In this document: in pieces, positions 25,102 to 34,854 of the stretch
How positions within the stretch are numbered: the stretch's first letter is position 1
How the letters are laid out: the number at the start of each line of letters is the position of its first letter
Assembly (NCBI GenBank): GCA_044228795.1
Contig: JBGAUE010000004.1
Coordinates: forward strand, 128,302-192,301
Direction: 5' to 3'
Length of the DNA stretch: 64,000 nucleotides
DNA from: M0108 sp044228795
GTDB taxonomy: Bacteria; Pseudomonadota; Gammaproteobacteria; Chromatiales; Chromatiaceae
The notes under the pieces: model-generated
What the model was told of the DNA's origin: nothing
The model's database searches: none
What the model saw: only the letters and a program-made list of their open reading frames with translations
Position numbers and translations under genes: made by a program

Positions 25102-27306
25102 TTACTCGCCGGCCGCGGTTGGAGATACGGGGGTGGCAACCGGGGTCGTCCCGAAGGCCGGTGCTGACGGGGTGCCAGAGTCCCTGTCCGCGGGGTGCGC
25201 CTCCGCTGTCCCCGCAGTGAGGGCGGGTGCCACGACCAGCGCCAGGGCTGGCCGCTCCGCCGTGAACCAGACCTGAAGCCGGGACTCTCCCGCTGGCCAC
25301 TGGCCCTTGAGTTGATTGATGGGTTCGCTTCCGGTGAAGGCGAGGTAACCGTACTTGCCATAATGGGGCAGCTTGCGCGCCAGGCCCGTAAGGGCTGCGG
25401 GGTTGAGGGTGGCGATCAGGCCCAGGGGGCGGCCTGCCACCTCCCGGACCAGGGCCAGGCTGAGGTCATCGCCCGCCAGGCTCTCTCCCGACAACTCCAG
25501 ACGGTGCGACTCGCGATCCAGGCCAATGGGCTGGGCCGTCAGGGCGGTCATAAAGCGATTCCGCCACCCCAGCAGCCAGATGGGCCTGTCTTCGGGCAGC
25601 CGATCGAGGGCGTCATCCTTCACCACTTCCCAGCCTGGGGCGTCCTTCGTCCAACTCTCAGCGAGTTGGAGATAGCCGGTGGCCAGCGCCTCAGTTTCCG
25701 CCGTGGGCAAGACGATGAGGCCACGCGCGGCGCCGAGTAGCCGGCTCAGGCTGGGCGGGTTTTCCCCGGGTGCTAGTCGGCGGAAGAGGTCGAAATCGGG
25801 GTCCAGGGCCAGGCGGAGGGGCGGCGTGGGTAGCTCAATCAGGAATTCGGTGGCACGCCCGTCCAGGGGGATACGTTGCTGGATCAGGCTGCCATCCTTC
25901 AGGTGAACCAGCAGGGGGACGGTCAGGGGGAAGGGGGCTTCGGGTTGGGTCTGTTCCAGTCGCCCCCGGAGTTGGAAGCCGCTGGCGGCGGGTTCCAGGG
26001 TCACCTCGGTCAGGGCCAGGTCCGGCGCCCCGACGCGCTGGGTCCAGGGCGCGAAAAAGCCCTTCAGATCCCGGCCGCTGGCCTGCTCGAAGGCGATTCT
26101 GAGCTGGTCGTACCCGGCCGTACGGAAGCGGTTTTCGCGGTAAAAGGCTTGCAGGCCCGCACGAAAGGCGGCGTCGCCCAAGTCGTGGCGCAGCATGTGG
26201 AATAGCATCAGGCTCTTGCCATAGCCGATGGCCTGGGAGGCTGAGCCGTGGCGGCCCTGAAAGGCGGTGAGGGGGAAATCCTCGCCCGCTCCTACATAGT
26301 CCGCATAGGCCTGGAGACTGTCGCGGCGGTAGGCAGCCCCCTGGCCCTCCCGCTCCTTGAACAGATGGTCCGCCAGATAGGCCGTCAGGCCCTCGCTCCA
26401 GTTGCCCGTCTCATAATCGATGAAGACGCTGTTGCCCCACCAGTTGTGGAGAATCTCGTGGGGATAGGAACTCTTGAGAATGAAGGGCAGACGCAGAACC
26501 TGAGAACCCAGCAGGGTGAAGGAGGGCATGCCGTAGCCCGTCTCCCAGAAATTTTCTACCAGGGCAAACTTGGCGTAGGGATAGGGGCCGATGAGGTCGC
26601 TGTAGAAGGCCAGGTATTCCGCCGTGGCGTCAAGATAGCGCTGGGCTAGTTCAGGCTCCGGGTTGCGCAGATAGACCTGGGCCTCGCCCCGGGCCGTCGG
26701 CTGGGTATAGGTGACGAAGGGGGCGGCGATGAGGTAGATGTCATCCTGGGGCTGGTCTTCGCGCCAGCTCACGCGGGCGCCCTCGGTGGTCGCCACGCGG
26801 TTGGGTCCCGCGCCCTGGGCGACGGCGATCCAGTCGGCAGGCAGGGTCACTTGGAGTGAAAAGTGCTGCAGGCTGTCCGTGAAGCGAGGATACCAGCCGC
26901 TATTGCCGTCCAGGACCACCCCGTCCGGGCTGATGATGCCACGGGTCCACTGCCGGGAGCGGCCCATGCCTTCCTCGGCCGTTTGCAATTCGCCCTGTAG
27001 GGGGCCGGCGTAGACCAGGGTGATGGGCCCGGACCCTTGCGGGCGCAGGCGAAAGACCTCCCTGTCGTCCCGGGAGCCGAGGGTGTCGAGGTGCGCATCC
27101 CCGGCCAAAACCTGGGGATTCAGGCCCTGGTGTAAGACGAAGGTCCACTCGTCCTGGCCTCCCGGCAGGCTCAGGGTATCCCTAACCGCCAGGGTTCCCT
27201 GGGCCGGGGTCAGGTGCACCTCGATGTCATGGCTGATCAGGGGTTGGGCCTGTAGGCCCATGCCTGTCATCAGGAGCAGCGTCAGAACAAGCCATCTAGG
27301 CGACAT
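25102..27306 (-). CDS. M1-family metallopeptidase (aminopeptidase N-like), secreted
   Basis: A 734-aa zinc peptidase. From the ATG at 27306 (CGGGAGA six bases upstream; an ATG at 27339 lacks a site) the protein begins with a signal peptide, PRWLVLTLLLMTGMGLQA. The zinc motif HEILHNWWGN is at 283-292, with the third ligand in NWSEGLTAY about 305. An N-terminal beta domain (IEVHLTPAQGTLAVRDTL) precedes the gluzincin domain. The C-terminal third is family-specific and ends in a Pro/Ala/Thr-rich tail. It is convergent with the EncFtn gene. Probably periplasmic. Confidence 0.9.
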   Translation of the reverse strand: MSPRWLVLTLLLMTGMGLQAQPLISHDIEVHLTPAQGTLAVRDTLSLPGGQDEWTFVLHQGLNPQVLAGDAHLDTLGSRDDREVFRLRPQGSGPITLVYAGPLQGELQTAEEGMGRSRQWTRGIISPDGVVLDGNSGWYPRFTDSLQHFSLQVTLPADWIAVAQGAGPNRVATTEGARVSWREDQPQDDIYLIAAPFVTYTQPTARGEAQVYLRNPEPELAQRYLDATAEYLAFYSDLIGPYPYAKFALVENFWETGYGMPSFTLLGSQVLRLPFILKSSYPHEILHNWWGNSVFIDYETGNWSEGLTAYLADHLFKEREGQGAAYRRDSLQAYADYVGAGEDFPLTAFQGRHGSASQAIGYGKSLMLFHMLRHDLGDAAFRAGLQAFYRENRFRTAGYDQLRIAFEQASGRDLKGFFAPWTQRVGAPDLALTEVTLEPAASGFQLRGRLEQTQPEAPFPLTVPLLVHLKDGSLIQQRIPLDGRATEFLIELPTPPLRLALDPDFDLFRRLAPGENPPSLSRLLGAARGLIVLPTAETEALATGYLQLAESWTKDAPGWEVVKDDALDRLPEDRPIWLLGWRNRFMTALTAQPIGLDRESHRLELSGESLAGDDLSLALVREVAGRPLGLIATLNPAALTGLARKLPHYGKYGYLAFTGSEPINQLKGQWPAGESRLQVWFTAERPALALVVAPALTAGTAEAHPADRDSGTPSAPAFGTTPVATPVSPTAAGE

Positions 27307-27445
27307 GGGCTCTCCCGGGGTGATCCAGTGATGATTCAAGACGGTGGCTTTACTACCATGGTGAAGACGGGAATCGCACCTTCGGCCAATCAGGCCTGGC
27401 CAGTTCGAGGCACGGCCTGGCTGGGGGGAAGGGGAGGGGGGAGGG

Positions 27446-28153
27446 CTATAATTTGCCGAGTACCCTCATGGCTTGTGCCTCGCAGCCCTGTTTGATCATC
27501 CAGGCGGCTAGTGACGCTGGATTGGTTGGCGTATTCGCTGCCTTGTGTACCAGCAGGCTGATGGGCTTATCGCCCCGTTGCAACCGATAGCGCTTGCCAT
27601 CCTCGAAATAGCGGGCCGGAACCGGCAACTCGGCCTGACGGGCGGGCCAGGTGAAGGTGCCGAGGGTGGCGCCTTGTTCGTCAACCAGGATGACTTCTTC
27701 CGATTTGGCGATCTTGTCGCGTAACAACACCACCGGATCGCTAATCAGGCAGTGCTCGCCCGAGTTGTCCACAGCAATGGGGTCCGGCGACGCATCGTCT
27801 CCATCAAAGCCCCTCATCACCCCTAACGTCGAGGTGGATTGCCGGTGTCCCTGTAGCAGGCTGGCGATCGCGGTCAGGTTGTTGGTCTTGGCGCCCTTGT
27901 CACCACCGCTTTCTGGTACGCCTCCATAGGGGCCTGTCAGCTTGAGGGTTTTGCCATCCTCCGCCAGCAGGGTCAATTGGGCACCCTCACCCAATTTTAC
28001 CGGAGTCTTGTCATCCAGTATGGCTCCGGCTTTATAGGGGGCTCCTTCGGCACTGACCACGACCCATTGTGCCGCCACGGCCAGGGATGACCCTGACAGC
28101 AGGACCCCACCCGCGAGCATCCTAAAAATTATCCGTTGCCAATCATAGCTCAT
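27446..28153 (-). CDS. predicted secreted protein of unknown function beside the CHASE2 cyclase
   Basis: A 235-aa protein with an N-terminal hydrophobic signal (MLAGGVLLSGSSLAVAAQW, from residue 12), then a beta-rich region resembling FecR-type sequences (AILDDKTPVKLGEGAQLTLLAEDG, LKLTGPYGG) and a Cys pair (EHCLISD and KQGCEAQ). I recognise no defined family. It is divergent from the cyclase at 28331 with ~177 bp between, and proteins of this FecR-like kind are often encoded beside CHASE2 cyclases, so it may act in the same envelope-sensing pathway (inference). Confidence 0.65.
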   Translation of the reverse strand: MSYDWQRIIFRMLAGGVLLSGSSLAVAAQWVVVSAEGAPYKAGAILDDKTPVKLGEGAQLTLLAEDGKTLKLTGPYGGVPESGGDKGAKTNNLTAIASLLQGHRQSTSTLGVMRGFDGDDASPDPIAVDNSGEHCLISDPVVLLRDKIAKSEEVILVDEQGATLGTFTWPARQAELPVPARYFEDGKRYRLQRGDKPISLLVHKAANTPTNPASLAAWMIKQGCEAQAMRVLGKL

Positions 28154-28330
28154 GGTGCCCTTGCTCCCGTTTACGCATTACCGATCCGAGCGGTCCTCGA
28201 AAAATGTTGGGAAAATATACCGCGACTAACTCGTATCATGCCGACATCGTCAACTTTTCGCTAGAGAGCCACGGGGCCACGGGGCCATGAGGTATTCGAT
28301 CCGCCAGGTATTGTCGAGGTACGCACCGTG

Positions 28331-30298
28331 ATGATCCGCCGCCAGGATTGGCTGCCGCTCGTGACGGTGCCCCTGGGGATTGCGGTGTTGGTCTGGTTGT
28401 TGGTTGACCAGGGCCCTCTGCGCTACATCGAAAACTGGTTCGGAGACCTGCGGGTGGCCCTGGTGACCCCGCGCCAGTCACCCTCCGATGAGGTCGTGGT
28501 GCTCACCATCACCGATGACACCCTAAGCACCTTTCCCTACCGCTCGCCGGTCAGCCGCACCTTTCTTGCCGACCTGGTGACCCTGCTCAATGAAAAAGGT
28601 GTGAAGGCCATCGGTCTGGATATTTTGTTTGACCAGCCCACCGAACTCACCGCCGATCAGGCCCTGGTCCAGGCGTTGCGCGATTCCGCCGTGCCGGTGT
28701 TCGTCGCCTACGCCGACCAGGAGCATATCAGCCCGGCACAACAGCAGTATCTGGATGCCTTCACCCTCGATTTGCGCCGTGCTTACGCCAACTTGCCGTT
28801 TGACAACCTGGACGGGGTGATCCGCACCCTGTTTCCAGGCCGGGAGACCCCGGACGGCCGGATGATACCGGGAATGGCCGCCGCCCTGGCAGGAGTAGAG
28901 TTGCCGCCGGGGACAATCCCTCTACGTTATCGAGGGCTGGCCCCGGACGCGGCGGCAAATGACGTGGCCAGCGCCTTCAAGCATTATCAGGCCCATCTGG
29001 CCGGGGTCCTGCCGGCGACCTGGCTGGCCGGCAAGATCGTGCTGATTGGTGCGGATCTGAGGGCCAGTAGCGAGGATATCTGGAAAACGCCCTTTTCCAC
29101 CCTGCTGGGCAGCAAGGACGGGTCCTTGCCCGGGGTCATGATTCACGCCCATGGTCTGGCGCAGTTGCTGGAAGGATGCTGGTTGCCGCTCGTGCCAACC
29201 TGGTTTGTCATGGGTTTGTATGGGCTCGCCGCTCTGGTGGGCCTGTTTCTGGCCCGCATGGATAGGGCAGCCTGGGTGAGTGTCGGCCTGGCGCTGGGCA
29301 GCGTCCTGGCCTATTGGGCCTTGGGTTTCTGGTGGTACCACCATGGAGGGGCCTTGCTGCCACTGGCGGGCCCGTCGCTCGCGATGGTGGGTACGACCTG
29401 GTGGTCCCATGCCCTCGTCAGCCGGCAGGAACACCGCCAGAAGGAGTTCATCCACGGTGCCTTCGCCCGTTATCTGCACCCCGACTGGGTTGAGCAATTG
29501 ATGGCAAACCCGGACTTGCTGGGCCTCACCGGCGAGCGCCGGGAAATTACCGTGCTGTTTACCGATGTGGCCGGTTTCACCACAACTTCGGAACGGCTGT
29601 CGCCGACCAGTCTGGTGTCGGTGTTGAGTCGTTATTTGGATGGGATGACTCGGATCATCATGACCCACGGTGGGGCGGTGAATAAGTATCTGGGCGATGG
29701 CATCATGGTGTTGTTTGGCGCCCCCGTCACCCAGTCGAATCATGCCCTGCGCGCGGTGCGATGTGCTTTAGCGCTCGATATCTTTGCCGAGAGCTTTCGC
29801 CAGGAGGTCACCGATCCCGATGGCAAGCCGGTAGCCTTTGGCCTCACCCGGATCGGGGTCCATACCGGCGAGGCGACGGTAGGCAACTTCGGGTCCCAGG
29901 CCAAGCTCGAGTACACGGCCATTGGCGATGTGGTGAACGTGGCCTCGCGACTGGAGGGATTGAACGCCTATTTTGGTACCCGCGTCGCGGTCAGTGAGGC
30001 GACCCGGGACCAGACGGTGGCCGGGGATCTGGAGTTTCGCCCCATGGGGCAGGTCGTGGTCAAAGGGAAGCACGAGGCGCTGGCGGTGTTCAACCCGGTG
30101 GCTGTGATCGGCGCGCCGGATGCGGTCTGGGATGAATATGCGCAAGCCTATGCCCTATTGGCGAAGGGCGATCCTAACGGTGAGATGCGCTTCGAGGCTT
30201 TGTACGAGCGTTGTCCCCAGGACCCTCTGGTGGCGTTTCACTGGCGGCGCGTGCGGGCGGGCGAGCGATCGGTTCAGATCAAGTTGGTCTCAAAGTAA
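28331..30298 (+). CDS. CHASE2-domain class III adenylate/guanylate cyclase
   Basis: A ~655-aa membrane cyclase. A first TM at about 10-27 is followed by an extracytoplasmic CHASE2 sensor (about 30-285, with AIGLDILFDQPTE and GVMIHAHGLAQLLEG), three TM helices (about 290-360) and a class III cyclase domain (about 400-600). The cyclase has the metal-binding ITVLFTDVAGFTTTSE, NKYLGDGIMVLFGAP and the transition-state region EYTAIGDVVNVASRLEG. Purine specificity cannot be settled by eye, though the Lys (NKYLGD) favours ATP. GTG at 28328 directly precedes the chosen ATG. The next gene encodes a channel with a cyclic-nucleotide-binding domain. Confidence 0.92.
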   Translation: MIRRQDWLPLVTVPLGIAVLVWLLVDQGPLRYIENWFGDLRVALVTPRQSPSDEVVVLTITDDTLSTFPYRSPVSRTFLADLVTLLNEKGVKAIGLDILFDQPTELTADQALVQALRDSAVPVFVAYADQEHISPAQQQYLDAFTLDLRRAYANLPFDNLDGVIRTLFPGRETPDGRMIPGMAAALAGVELPPGTIPLRYRGLAPDAAANDVASAFKHYQAHLAGVLPATWLAGKIVLIGADLRASSEDIWKTPFSTLLGSKDGSLPGVMIHAHGLAQLLEGCWLPLVPTWFVMGLYGLAALVGLFLARMDRAAWVSVGLALGSVLAYWALGFWWYHHGGALLPLAGPSLAMVGTTWWSHALVSRQEHRQKEFIHGAFARYLHPDWVEQLMANPDLLGLTGERREITVLFTDVAGFTTTSERLSPTSLVSVLSRYLDGMTRIIMTHGGAVNKYLGDGIMVLFGAPVTQSNHALRAVRCALALDIFAESFRQEVTDPDGKPVAFGLTRIGVHTGEATVGNFGSQAKLEYTAIGDVVNVASRLEGLNAYFGTRVAVSEATRDQTVAGDLEFRPMGQVVVKGKHEALAVFNPVAVIGAPDAVWDEYAQAYALLAKGDPNGEMRFEALYERCPQDPLVAFHWRRVRAGERSVQIKLVSK

Positions 30299-30441
30299 CC
30301 ACCTCTTCGCCCCCCCGCTACCCTCCCTCGAGCCCAGGGCTACCTTGACATCGACCTAGTGGATGAGATCATGGCCAGGGCAGATCTGTCCTACCGATAT
30401 CCCGTCAACAACAATTATTCACCTTATTCCCGCATCTACTT

Positions 30442-31944
30442 ATGACCCACATACTTCCCTCGGCCGCCGAAATGATCTCCCTGCTGGGCTGGGCTCTGAT
30501 TATATATCTCCTGCTCATCCTGCTGGCCCGGACCCTGCGCCGCTGGCGCGATGTGCGCTTTCGGTGGGTATTCCACCTCTTTGCACTGGCGACGGGCCTC
30601 TTAATCAGCCTCAACTGGTTGCCGGAAGAGGGATCGGATCTGTCCTGGAGATCCGATTTAACCCGGCACCTGACGGCGGCGGTGACCATACTGGCGGCCT
30701 TCCCCATCACGACCCTCTTTGTCCGCATGGTGTGGGGACGCAAGCCGGATACCGACCTCAAGGCAATCGGGTCGCGGATTCTTATTGATACTGTCCGCGT
30801 CCTGATTCTGATCGTGGCCGTAATTCTGGCGCTGCAATTCGTTTATGACATCCAGGTACCCGGCCTGGTGGCGGGCTCCGGGATCATGGCCATCATTCTC
30901 GGTTTAGCGATGCAGGATATGTTGGGGAACCTGATCGCCGGCGTGTCGCTACATTTTGAGAAGCCCTTCCAGCCAGGCGACTGGCTACTCATCAATAACA
31001 CCCACGCCAAGGTCATCGAGCTCTCCTGGCGCTCGACACAATTGCTGACGAACGATGATGTCCTGATCGATGTTCCCAACACGGATATCACTAAGCAGGC
31101 AATTACCAACTTTCAACTGCCGACCCCGCGACATGCCGTCAAGGCAACCATCAGCCTGCACTATGACGTTCCGCCCTTGCGGGCACAGGCGGTTTTGAAA
31201 ACGGCCGCCTCGAGTGTTCCCGGGGTATGCCTGGAGCCGGCCCCGGTGGTGCTGCTCAAGGATTTTCTGGACTCGGGAATAAGTTACGAGATCAAGGTCT
31301 GGATCGAGGATCATGGCCTCATGAACCGCGTCCTGAGCGAGGTGCGCTCTCATGCCTGGTATGCGGCAAAGCGCGAGGGGTTTGTCATGCCCTACCCCCA
31401 GCGAGTGCTGCACCGCGCCGTGCACCAGGATCCGTCGATCCAGACCTGGGGCGTTGCCGCCAAGGCTTTGCGCTCCCACGAGTTGCTGGACTTTCTCACC
31501 GAGGCTGAGATTGACAACCTGGTGCGAGAGAGTCCCGTTCAGTTGTTCGCCAACACCGAACGCATCGTTACCCAGGGTGAGGCGGGTGAGTCCATGTTCC
31601 TACTGCTGCGGGGCCAAGTCGAGGTGTCGATCACGCGCAACGGCCAGCAGACCGTCGTCGCCAGGCTTGGCCCTGGTGATTGCTTCGGTGAAATGTCCAT
31701 GCTGACCGGGGCGGCACGTACTGCCATGGTTGTTGCCCTGGATGAAGTCGAGACGGTAGAGATAACCAAACAGGTTTTTGCCTCCTTGGTGAGGGATAAC
31801 CCCGAGATCCTTGGCCGTCTCAGCGAATTGCTCGCTCAACGTCGGCTTGCCAATGACCAATGGACCCCGGAGACGGCCTCCCAAAGTGTCGAGCAGGTGC
31901 GTTCAGGCCTGTTGGGGAAACTGCGGGAATTTTTCGCCCTCTAA
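30442..31944 (+). CDS. MscS-family channel with C-terminal cyclic-nucleotide-binding domain
   Basis: A 500-aa inner-membrane channel. Four N-terminal TM helices (about 8-28, 36-55, 70-90 and 108-130) lead into the MscS pore helix and beta domain (VAGSGIMAIILGLAMQDMLGN, FEKPFQPGDWLLI). A cNMP-binding domain occupies about 350-470, with GEAGESMFLLLRGQVEVSI and the phosphate-binding cassette CFGEMSMLTGAARTAMVVAL. This is the bCNG architecture. It lies 143 bp downstream of the cyclase on the same strand, so the cyclase product may gate it. Family members differ in mechanosensitivity. Confidence 0.9.
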   Translation: MTHILPSAAEMISLLGWALIIYLLLILLARTLRRWRDVRFRWVFHLFALATGLLISLNWLPEEGSDLSWRSDLTRHLTAAVTILAAFPITTLFVRMVWGRKPDTDLKAIGSRILIDTVRVLILIVAVILALQFVYDIQVPGLVAGSGIMAIILGLAMQDMLGNLIAGVSLHFEKPFQPGDWLLINNTHAKVIELSWRSTQLLTNDDVLIDVPNTDITKQAITNFQLPTPRHAVKATISLHYDVPPLRAQAVLKTAASSVPGVCLEPAPVVLLKDFLDSGISYEIKVWIEDHGLMNRVLSEVRSHAWYAAKREGFVMPYPQRVLHRAVHQDPSIQTWGVAAKALRSHELLDFLTEAEIDNLVRESPVQLFANTERIVTQGEAGESMFLLLRGQVEVSITRNGQQTVVARLGPGDCFGEMSMLTGAARTAMVVALDEVETVEITKQVFASLVRDNPEILGRLSELLAQRRLANDQWTPETASQSVEQVRSGLLGKLREFFAL

Positions 31945-32035
31945 TCAGCACCACCGGACCGCCAGACGGGTTTTAAACCCCATCTCGCACCCTTAGCTAG
32001 GGGCTCCTAAGCGCCTCTTATCTCAAGAGAAGACC

Positions 32036-33208
32036 ATGCCATCCATGAATTCTAATCCCTGCACGGTGACCCTTGGCGCCCTGCTGCTTTGCCTTGCCCA
32101 TCCCCTCCTGGCGGAGGAGGGGGCGACGGCCCCCCAGGTTGCCGATGAGGTTCCCGACAACCATACGCAGGTGGTCGATCCTGCGACCCTCTCCGGCCTG
32201 GATGCCCTGGTGACCAAGCTGACCGATCGCCGCATCGTCTTCGTGGGTGAGTCCCATGATCGCTATGAGGATCACCTCAACCAACTGGCAGTGATACGCA
32301 GCTTGCATGAGGGGGGCGCCGATCTGGCTATCGGCATGGAAATGTTCCAGCAGCCCTTCCAACCTGCTCTGGATGCCTATATCGCCCAAGAGATCGACGA
32401 GCATGAGATGCTTAGGCGCACCGATTATTTCGAGCGTTGGCGCTTCGACTACCGCCTCTACCGGCCCATCCTGCGCTACGCCCGTGAGCACGGCATACCT
32501 CTCATCGCCCTCAACCTGGACAGAGACATCACGGCCAAGGTCGGCGAGGCCGGACTGGAGGGCCTCGACGAGGGGCAGCGTGCTCAGGTGCCGAAGGACA
32601 TGGATCAGGACGACCTCGCCTACCGGGAGCGGATCAAGCGCGTGTTTGATTCTCATCCCAAGGAGGATGGCAAGGACTTCGAGAAATTCCTCCTGGTGCA
32701 ACTCCTCTGGGACGAGGGCATGGCGGAGCGAGCGGCGACCTATCTGGGCGGGCATCCCGGCAAGACCCTGGTGGTCCTGGCGGGTCAGGGTCACCTGGAA
32801 TACGGTCAGGGCATCCCGAAGCGTCTCCTGCGGCGTCTGCCGGTAACCTCCGCCATTCTTCTCAATGGCTGGCCGCGCGAGATGGATCCCAAGGCGGCTG
32901 ACTATCTGCTCTTCCCGCAATCCTTGGAATTACCGGCAACCGGGCGGCTCGGGGTGATGCTGGACACCGAGGGTGAGGGGTCCGGCGTGGGCGTGAAGGG
33001 GTTCAGTGACAAGAGCGGGGCCGCCACCGCGGGGATCAAGGAGGGGGATCGCATCGTCCAGGTCGGTGCTGTGGCGGTCGCCAACTATGCGGACATTCGC
33101 CTTGCCCTCATCGATAGCCGCCCCGGTCAGAAGCTACCGGTCGAGGTGGAGCGGTTGGCCGCGGAGAGTCAGCCGGAGCGATTGGCCTTTGAGGTGGAAT
33201 TGCACTGA
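32036..33208 (+). CDS. ChaN/DUF399-family protein with C-terminal PDZ domain
   Basis: A 390-aa exported protein. The signal peptide (TLGALLLCLAHPLLAEEG) is followed by a ChaN-like domain at about 45-285 (RIVFVGESHDRYEDHLNQL, AIGMEMFQQPFQP, GQGHLEYGQGIPKRL). ChaN-type proteins bind haem in some bacteria, and the fold is shared with the Tiki/TraB group. Residues ~300-390 form a PDZ domain (GVGVKGFSDKSGAATAGIKEG, DRIVQVGAVAV). There is no lipobox Cys, so it is probably soluble in the periplasm. It ends 33 bp before the convergent TIGR04211 gene. Confidence 0.85.
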   Translation: MPSMNSNPCTVTLGALLLCLAHPLLAEEGATAPQVADEVPDNHTQVVDPATLSGLDALVTKLTDRRIVFVGESHDRYEDHLNQLAVIRSLHEGGADLAIGMEMFQQPFQPALDAYIAQEIDEHEMLRRTDYFERWRFDYRLYRPILRYAREHGIPLIALNLDRDITAKVGEAGLEGLDEGQRAQVPKDMDQDDLAYRERIKRVFDSHPKEDGKDFEKFLLVQLLWDEGMAERAATYLGGHPGKTLVVLAGQGHLEYGQGIPKRLLRRLPVTSAILLNGWPREMDPKAADYLLFPQSLELPATGRLGVMLDTEGEGSGVGVKGFSDKSGAATAGIKEGDRIVQVGAVAVANYADIRLALIDSRPGQKLPVEVERLAAESQPERLAFEVELH

Positions 33209-33241
33209 GGGGCGGGTACGGGGTCAGAACCCCCGACCAAG

Positions 33242-33892
33242 TCACAGACGCGGCTGGAATCCCCGCCCCCGGCGTCCCAAACGCACCTGGGGCAGCAAGA
33301 AGCCAATGAGGATGCCCCCGAAGACGACGCCACCGCCAATGAGGAACCAGTGTTGGGCGTTCTGGTGGTCGAGTTCGCGATTGATCTGTTCCAATTCGCC
33401 GACCTGGCGGGTCAGGTCGGCAACGGTCTGCCGGAGTTCGCCGCGCTCGCGGAGGATGCGCGGGGCGTCGCCAGCAGCCTGGCGAATACTGAGCAATTCC
33501 TCCTCCAGGCGATGCTTGTCGGCCAGGGCGGTGTCCAGGCTGGCCTGAACCTCCTTCAGGGAAGGTGGCAACTTGTCAAATTTTTCCTGGAACATGGCGA
33601 CCTTGGCCTTCAGTGCCGCAACCTGGTCGCGGGGGATGGGCTCATCCTGCAATCGGTCGCTGGCCACGAAGCCCGTCTTGCCGTCCTCGGTCCGAACCTT
33701 GGAGTAGCCGGACTTGGCGTTGCTACTCAAGACCTCGACAGGGGTGCCCGTGGGCAGGCTCCGCAGCACCTTGTATTTGAGACTCTCCCCGGCGCGCATG
33801 GGGATCTCAAACTGGTCCGTGATATAGCGGGTTCCCGCCAGGGTGATCGGCGCGGCGGTGAGACAGAGGAGCAGGGGCAGCAGACGTTTCAT
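33242..33892 (-). CDS. TIGR04211-family SH3-domain membrane protein (YgiM-like)
   Basis: A 216-aa protein with a signal peptide (LLPLLLCLTAAPITLAG), a bacterial SH3 domain (about 20-95, RYITDQFEIPMRAGESLKYK, then TGFVASDRL), a coiled coil (about 100-175) and a C-terminal TM helix (FLIGGGVVFGGILIGFLLP). This is the TIGR04211/YgiM layout, a periplasmic SH3 and coiled coil anchored at the C-terminus, of unknown function. It overlaps the argF stop by four bases and is the last gene of an argD-argF unit. Confidence 0.88.
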   Translation of the reverse strand: MKRLLPLLLCLTAAPITLAGTRYITDQFEIPMRAGESLKYKVLRSLPTGTPVEVLSSNAKSGYSKVRTEDGKTGFVASDRLQDEPIPRDQVAALKAKVAMFQEKFDKLPPSLKEVQASLDTALADKHRLEEELLSIRQAAGDAPRILRERGELRQTVADLTRQVGELEQINRELDHQNAQHWFLIGGGVVFGGILIGFLLPQVRLGRRGRGFQPRL

Positions 33893-34854
33893 GATCCGAT
33901 CGCGTGGTGGTGAGGAGTGGTGTCGTGCTCCACGAGCAGGAATTCCAGCAGGGCCTTCTGGCTGTGCAGCCGGTTTTCGGCCTCGTCCCAGACCACGGAC
34001 TGGGGCCCATCGATGATCCCCGCCGTGACCTCCTCGCCCCGGTGAGCTGGCAGGCAGTGCATGAAGAGGGCATCGGGATGGGCGAGGGCCATCAGGGCCT
34101 CATCAACGATATAGCTGTTAAAGGCCTCCTGCCGGGCCTGCTGCTCCTCTTCCTGACCCATACTGGTCCAGACATCGGTGACGACCAGATCCACTCCTGC
34201 TATGGCCTCGCGCGGGTCACGCAGGAGGACGCAGCGGTCGGCGACCGCCGCCAGCAGTCCGGCGTCCGGTTCGTAGCCTTCGGGGCAGGCGAGGCGTAGC
34301 TGAAAATCGAAGAGGCGGGCGGCCTCCATGTAGGACAGACACATATTATTGCCATCGCCGATCCAGACGACGGTACGGCCCTGGATGTCGCCGCGATGCT
34401 CGAACCAGGTCTGCATGTCCGCGAGGAGCTGGCAGGGGTGCAGGCGGTCGGTGAGGCCATTGATCACCGGTACTCGGGAGTGGGCAGCGAATTCCTCAAC
34501 GATCTCGTGGGCGAAGGTGCGAATCATGACTACGTCTACCATGCGCGACAGGACCCGGGCGCTATCCGCGATGGGTTCGCCGCGTCCCAGCTGGGTGTCG
34601 CGAGGCGATAGGAAGATGGCATGGCCACCCAGCTGGGCCATGCCGGCCTCGAAAGAGACCCGGGTGCGGGTGGAGGCCTTCTCAAAGATCATGCCCATGA
34701 CCCTGTTGGTCAGGGGGGCGTAGGGCGTGCCTGCTCTCAGCAGGTACTTAAGTTCTGTGGCCCGCTGGAGCAGGGCGCGGACCTCCGCGGCCTCGATATC
34801 GGTGAGGCTCAGAAAATGTCTAGGCTGGTGCGGATGGTCCATTGGATCCCTCAT
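33889..34854 (-). CDS. argF: ornithine carbamoyltransferase
   Basis: Condenses ornithine and carbamoyl phosphate to citrulline in arginine synthesis. It has the carbamoyl-phosphate site EKASTRTRVSFEAGM, the ornithine-side motif HPCQLLADM and the catalytic Cys loop FMHCLPAHRGEEVT. 321 aa is near the usual length. The ATG overlaps the argD stop in an ATGA, indicating translational coupling; an internal ATG four codons in is an alternative. Second gene of argD-argF-TIGR04211. Confidence 0.95.
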   Translation of the reverse strand: MRDPMDHPHQPRHFLSLTDIEAAEVRALLQRATELKYLLRAGTPYAPLTNRVMGMIFEKASTRTRVSFEAGMAQLGGHAIFLSPRDTQLGRGEPIADSARVLSRMVDVVMIRTFAHEIVEEFAAHSRVPVINGLTDRLHPCQLLADMQTWFEHRGDIQGRTVVWIGDGNNMCLSYMEAARLFDFQLRLACPEGYEPDAGLLAAVADRCVLLRDPREAIAGVDLVVTDVWTSMGQEEEQQARQEAFNSYIVDEALMALAHPDALFMHCLPAHRGEEVTAGIIDGPQSVVWDEAENRLHSQKALLEFLLVEHDTTPHHHAIGS

